In this document: positions 6,337-8,471 of the stretch, piece by piece
Position numbering within the stretch: the first letter of the stretch is position 1
Layout of the letters: each line of letters starts with the position of its first letter
Source of the DNA: an uncultured Phenylobacterium sp.
Lineage (GTDB): Bacteria; Pseudomonadota; Alphaproteobacteria; Caulobacterales; Caulobacteraceae
Reading direction: 5' to 3'
Assembly: GCA_945952175.1 (NCBI GenBank)
Contig: CAMFHW010000153.1
Coordinates: 1-8,471, forward strand
DNA length: 8,471 nucleotides
Notes under the pieces: model-generated
Seen by the model: only the letters and a program-made list of their open reading frames with translations
Database searches by the model: none
What the model was told of the DNA's origin: nothing
Made by a program: the position numbers and the translations under genes

Positions 6337-6411
6337 AAATCCTCAACACGGCGTTTACCATGTCGGCGTTAGCAAAAGCCGGTCCGCCTGTCTCCTGTTC
6401 CGAGGAACGCC
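6337..6411. promoter_or_regulatory. Divergent intergenic region of pgi and the small exported-protein gene
   Basis: These 75 bases must hold the start signals of both genes unless the promoters lie inside coding sequence. Seen: the pgi ribosome binding site GAGG next to its ATG, AGGAA (6403-6407) before the plus-strand ATG, and two direct copies of CGGCGTT (6349-6355 and 6364-6370) with a 15-base period. GTTAGC (6368-6373) reads GCTAAC on the other strand, which partly resembles the -10 of Caulobacter housekeeping promoters. No confident -35 was found. Confidence 0.35.
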
Positions 6412-6858
6412 ATGTCCTGCGACGCCGCCGCCTCCCTCGCCGTCCTCTGGCTCGCCGCCACCGGCCCGATGCAGCCCACCCACACCGCCGCGGCCGCTCC
6501 GCCCGCCGCCGTGGCGCAGGAGCCGCTGTTCGTCGACATCGTGAAGCGCGCCTCCAAGCTGAAGGCCGAGGTCAACGCCTTCATGGGCGACGACAAGCCG
6601 ATCAGCGACGCCTTCAAGACCCGCGTCGGCGAGCTCTCCGACCTCGACATGCAGGGCCACCTGACGCTCGCCAAGCGCGGCACGGACGGCGACCTGAAGT
6701 GCATCCTGCGCGGCATCTCCCAGGACCTGCCGCTGAAGCTCGCCGCGGTCACCGGCGCCGCCGACCACAAGACCCGCGTCGCCGCCCTGAAGGAGATGGC
6801 CTATCTCCTCAACGACAACGTCGAGGTGATCACCGCCCCGCCGGCCCCGCCGGTCTAA
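6412..6858 (+). CDS. Small probably exported protein of unknown function
   Basis: 148 residues; I do not recognise the family. The reading is supported by strong G/C third positions, a GAGGAA ribosome binding site just upstream, and an in-frame TAG at 6370-6372 that leaves this as the first ATG. Residues 5-18 are hydrophobic (AAASLAVLWLAATG) and are followed by an Ala/Pro-rich stretch ending AVAQEP (33-38), which could be a signal peptidase site. However, the n-region has no positive charge, so export is only a suggestion. The rest (39-138) is a charged, probably mostly helical domain with LSDLDMQGHLTLAKRG (75-90) and a single Cys97, ending in a proline tail TAPPAPPV. No membrane segment beyond the N-terminus. 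Convergent with the DsbD-type gene, divergent from pgi. Confidence 0.75.
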   Translation: MSCDAAASLAVLWLAATGPMQPTHTAAAAPPAAVAQEPLFVDIVKRASKLKAEVNAFMGDDKPISDAFKTRVGELSDLDMQGHLTLAKRGTDGDLKCILRGISQDLPLKLAAVTGAADHKTRVAALKEMAYLLNDNVEVITAPPAPPV

Positions 6859-6867
6859 CCCCAGATC

Positions 6868-6897
6868 GTCATGGCCGGGCTTGTCCCGGCCCCCCAT
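6868..6897 (+). repeat. Palindromic intergenic repeat, unit A
   Basis: GTCAT, then a 19-base palindrome (6873-6891: GGCCGGG, loop CTTGT, CCCGGCC), then CCCCAT. It lies 9 bases after the stop of the small exported-protein gene. It matches unit B, in the opposite orientation, at 27 of 30 bases. Palindromes with the core CCGGGCTTGTCCCGG recur between genes in many alpha-proteobacteria (from memory). It may act as an RNA hairpin at the 3' end of the upstream transcript. Confidence 0.8.
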
Positions 6898-6937
6898 GAT
6901 CTCCGAGTCCACAGGTCATTCGGGGTGGCCGGCGTTT

Positions 6938-6967
6938 ATGGGTCGCCGGGACAAGCCCGGCGATGAC
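6938..6967 (-). repeat. Palindromic intergenic repeat, unit B (inverted relative to A)
   Basis: ATGGGT, then a 19-base palindrome (6944-6962: CGCCGGG, loop ACAAG, CCCGGCG), then ATGAC; with the flanking T and A the stem is 8 base pairs. Read on the minus strand it has the same order as unit A. The outermost pair of the 19-base core is G-C in A and C-G in B, a compensating change that keeps the stem. It ends 15 bases from the stop of the DsbD-type gene. With A it could also fold into one long hairpin with a 40-base loop, a possible two-way transcript end for the convergent genes, though neither side has a T-run. Confidence 0.8.
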
Positions 6968-6982
6968 GGCAGTGTTGGGAAC

Positions 6983-8471
6983 CTAACCCCCCGCTTTCTC
7001 CAGCGCTTTCTCCAGCGCCTTCGCCACCACGTCGCCGGTGAGGATCTGCGGCAGGACCGCCGGCGCACCGCCCTTGGCGGGATAGACCAGATAGAGCGGC
7101 ACGCCCGCCCGGCCATACTTGGCGAGTTCGGCCGCGATGGTCGCGTCGCGACGTGTCCAGTCCGCCTTCAGATAGACCGCGCCGGTCTTGGCGAAGGCGT
7201 CGCCCGCCGCCTTGGTCGAGAAGGCGACCTTCTCGTTGACCTGGCAGGTGACGCACCAGGCCGCCGTGAAGTTCACGAACACCGGCTTGCCGGCCGCCTG
7301 GGCCGCCGCGACCGCGTCGGGGCTCCAGGGCTGGTAGGGGATGGCCGAGCCCTCGGCCTGGGCCGCCGAGGCCGACGTCGGCTCGGCATAGTTCGGCCAG
7401 ATCGCGCCGAGGCCGGCGGCCAGCAGCAGCACCGCACCAACCACGGCGCTCACAACCGGATTGCCGCCCGCCGCCTGCTTGCGCTGGGCCACGCCGAGCA
7501 GCCAGACCGCCAGCGCCAGGACCACGGCGGCGGCGAACAGGCGGGCCAGCGCATCGGACCCGGACTGCACCGCGAGCACCCAGGCGAGCCAGGCGGCCGC
7601 CCCGTACATCGGGAAGGCCATCAGCTTGCGGAAGCCCTCCATCCACGCGCCGGGGCGCGGCAGGCGCGCCAGCAGGGCGGGGATGAAGGCGGCCAGGGTG
7701 AAGGGGGCGGCGAAGCCCAGGCCCAGCCCGAAGAACACCGCGAGCGCCGCGGCGGCCGGCTGGGTCAGGGCCCAGCCCAGGGCCGGGGCCATGAAGGGCG
7801 CGGTGCAGGGCGCGGCCACCACCACGGCCAGGGCGCCGGTGAAGAAGGCGCCCGCGAGACCGCCCTTGGAGGCGGCTTCCGCGCCGACGCCCTGCAGCGA
7901 GGCGCCGATCTCGAACAGACCGGACAGGTTGAGCGCCACGGCCAGCATCAGCAGCGCCAGGCCCGCCACCACGGGCGGCGACTGGAGCTGGAAGCCCCAG
8001 CCCACCGCCGCGCCGCCGGCGCGCACCGCGATCAGCAGGCCGGCCAGGACGAGGAAGGTCACCAGCACGCCGGCCAGGAAGGCCAGGCCCTGGGTCTGGG
8101 CGGCGCGGCGCTCGTGCGCGTGGCCGGCCAGGGAGGCGGCCTTCATGGCCAAAACCGGGAAGACGCAGGGCATCAGGTTCAGGATCAGCCCGCCCACGAA
8201 GGCGAAGGCGATCGCGCCGATCAGGCCCATGCCCGGCCCGGCGGGCGCGGCAGGTCCGGTCGAAGCCGTGGTTTCCAGGGGCTTCGCGGCGACGGCGCCC
8301 AAGCCGCCGGCCTCGGCCGGCAGGGCGCCTTCGGCGGCGCCGATCTCATAGGCCTTGCCGCCGACCTCGATGACGCCGGCGAACCCAGCGGGAACCGGCG
8401 CGGCCTCCTTGCCGACGGCCGGGACCAGGGTCAGCGTCAGGCCGCCGGGGCCCTTCTCGATCGCCTGGGGC
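6983..8471 (-). CDS. DsbD/ScsB-family thiol:disulfide transporter (5' end beyond window)
   Basis: Inner-membrane protein that passes electrons from cytoplasmic thioredoxin to periplasmic thiol proteins (family knowledge). 495 residues are visible from the first complete codon at 8470; the start lies outside. Seen: the end of a periplasmic N-terminal beta domain (1-60, with FAGVIEVGGKAYEIG), a Gly/Pro/Ala linker, then about eight hydrophobic segments (roughly 83-107, 129-151, 165-186, 206-236, 239-266, 286-302, 309-327, 338-359). The membrane cysteines are C102 in LMPCVFPVL and C222 in AAPCTAPFM. A C-terminal thioredoxin-like domain has WCVTC, C406 and C409. All four expected cysteines of these two domains are present. 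The large N-terminal region and CVTC fit ScsB, the form known in Caulobacter, but DsbD proper cannot be excluded without the missing part. TTG at 8302 is only an internal codon. Convergent with the gene at 6412. Confidence 0.92.
   Translation of the reverse strand, partial: PQAIEKGPGGLTLTLVPAVGKEAAPVPAGFAGVIEVGGKAYEIGAAEGALPAEAGGLGAVAAKPLETTASTGPAAPAGPGMGLIGAIAFAFVGGLILNLMPCVFPVLAMKAASLAGHAHERRAAQTQGLAFLAGVLVTFLVLAGLLIAVRAGGAAVGWGFQLQSPPVVAGLALLMLAVALNLSGLFEIGASLQGVGAEAASKGGLAGAFFTGALAVVVAAPCTAPFMAPALGWALTQPAAAALAVFFGLGLGFAAPFTLAAFIPALLARLPRPGAWMEGFRKLMAFPMYGAAAWLAWVLAVQSGSDALARLFAAAVVLALAVWLLGVAQRKQAAGGNPVVSAVVGAVLLLAAGLGAIWPNYAEPTSASAAQAEGSAIPYQPWSPDAVAAAQAAGKPVFVNFTAAWCVTCQVNEKVAFSTKAAGDAFAKTGAVYLKADWTRRDATIAAELAKYGRAGVPLYLVYPAKGGAPAVLPQILTGDVVAKALEKALEKAGG

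Noticed and set aside
4438..6372. Long plus-strand open frame of 644 codons opposite pgi
   Set aside because: Antisense shadow of a GC-rich gene: rich in Arg, Gly, His and Gln, no family motifs, while pgi on the minus strand has all its catalytic residues.
6859..6982. A small gene on the minus strand through the repeat units (frames containing KPGHDD or HRRACPGDP)
   Set aside because: These peptides are the usual by-product of translating this palindromic repeat family, not proteins.
6983..8302. DsbD-type gene taken as complete, starting at TTG 8302
   Set aside because: The frame stays open upstream to the window edge and encodes the end of a periplasmic domain (FAGVIEVGG), so the gene is truncated by the window rather than starting here.
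7461..8351. Plus-strand open frame of 296 codons opposite the DsbD-type gene
   Set aside because: Ala/Pro/Arg-rich antisense shadow with no motifs; the minus strand encodes clear membrane and thioredoxin domains.

Overview
The window is very GC-rich (roughly 70%) and its coding frames end almost every codon in G or C. The hisS-hisZ pair, the alpha-proteobacterial type of histidyl-tRNA synthetase, a DsbD/ScsB-type electron transporter and palindromic intergenic repeats of the kind common in alpha-proteobacteria suggest a chromosomal segment from Caulobacteraceae or a close relative (Caulobacter or Phenylobacterium; inference). There is no sign of phage, plasmid, insertion sequence, CRISPR, rRNA or tRNA.

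Layout. (1) 1-1998, minus strand: hisS followed after 3 bases by hisZ, which runs off the left edge; hisG would be expected next. (2) 1999-2338: a 340-base gap with no long gene. Its most notable content is a 25-codon minus-strand ORF (2154-2231) that starts MTRRAHHHGHHHPTCH, has its own ribosome binding site, and is followed by three hairpins before hisS. This looks like a histidine leader peptide and attenuator. The far end of the gap is an AT-richer divergent control region. (3) 2339-3097, plus strand: a siderophore-interacting-protein (SIP) family flavoreductase, whose stop codon overlaps the convergent neighbour's stop in a shared CTAG. (4) 3094-6336, minus strand: a compact unit, pgi then a classical short-chain dehydrogenase (SDR) then a second SDR with an enoyl-reductase-like Y-x6-K active site. 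Gaps are 10 bases and a 1-base overlap. (5) 6412-6858, plus strand: a small probably exported protein of unknown function, divergent from pgi. (6) 6859-6982: two inverted 30-base palindromic repeat units between convergent genes. (7) 6983-8471, minus strand: a DsbD/ScsB-family thiol reductant transporter, truncated at its N-terminus by the window edge.

How they work together: hisS and hisZ join charging of tRNA-His with feedback control of the first step of histidine synthesis, and the His-codon leader would give the operon a direct sensor of charged tRNA-His. pgi is central carbon metabolism; why it is followed by two SDRs is not clear. The SIP gene relates to iron release from siderophores, and the DsbD-type protein to moving reducing power into the periplasm. 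The most interesting feature is the putative His leader in front of hisS.
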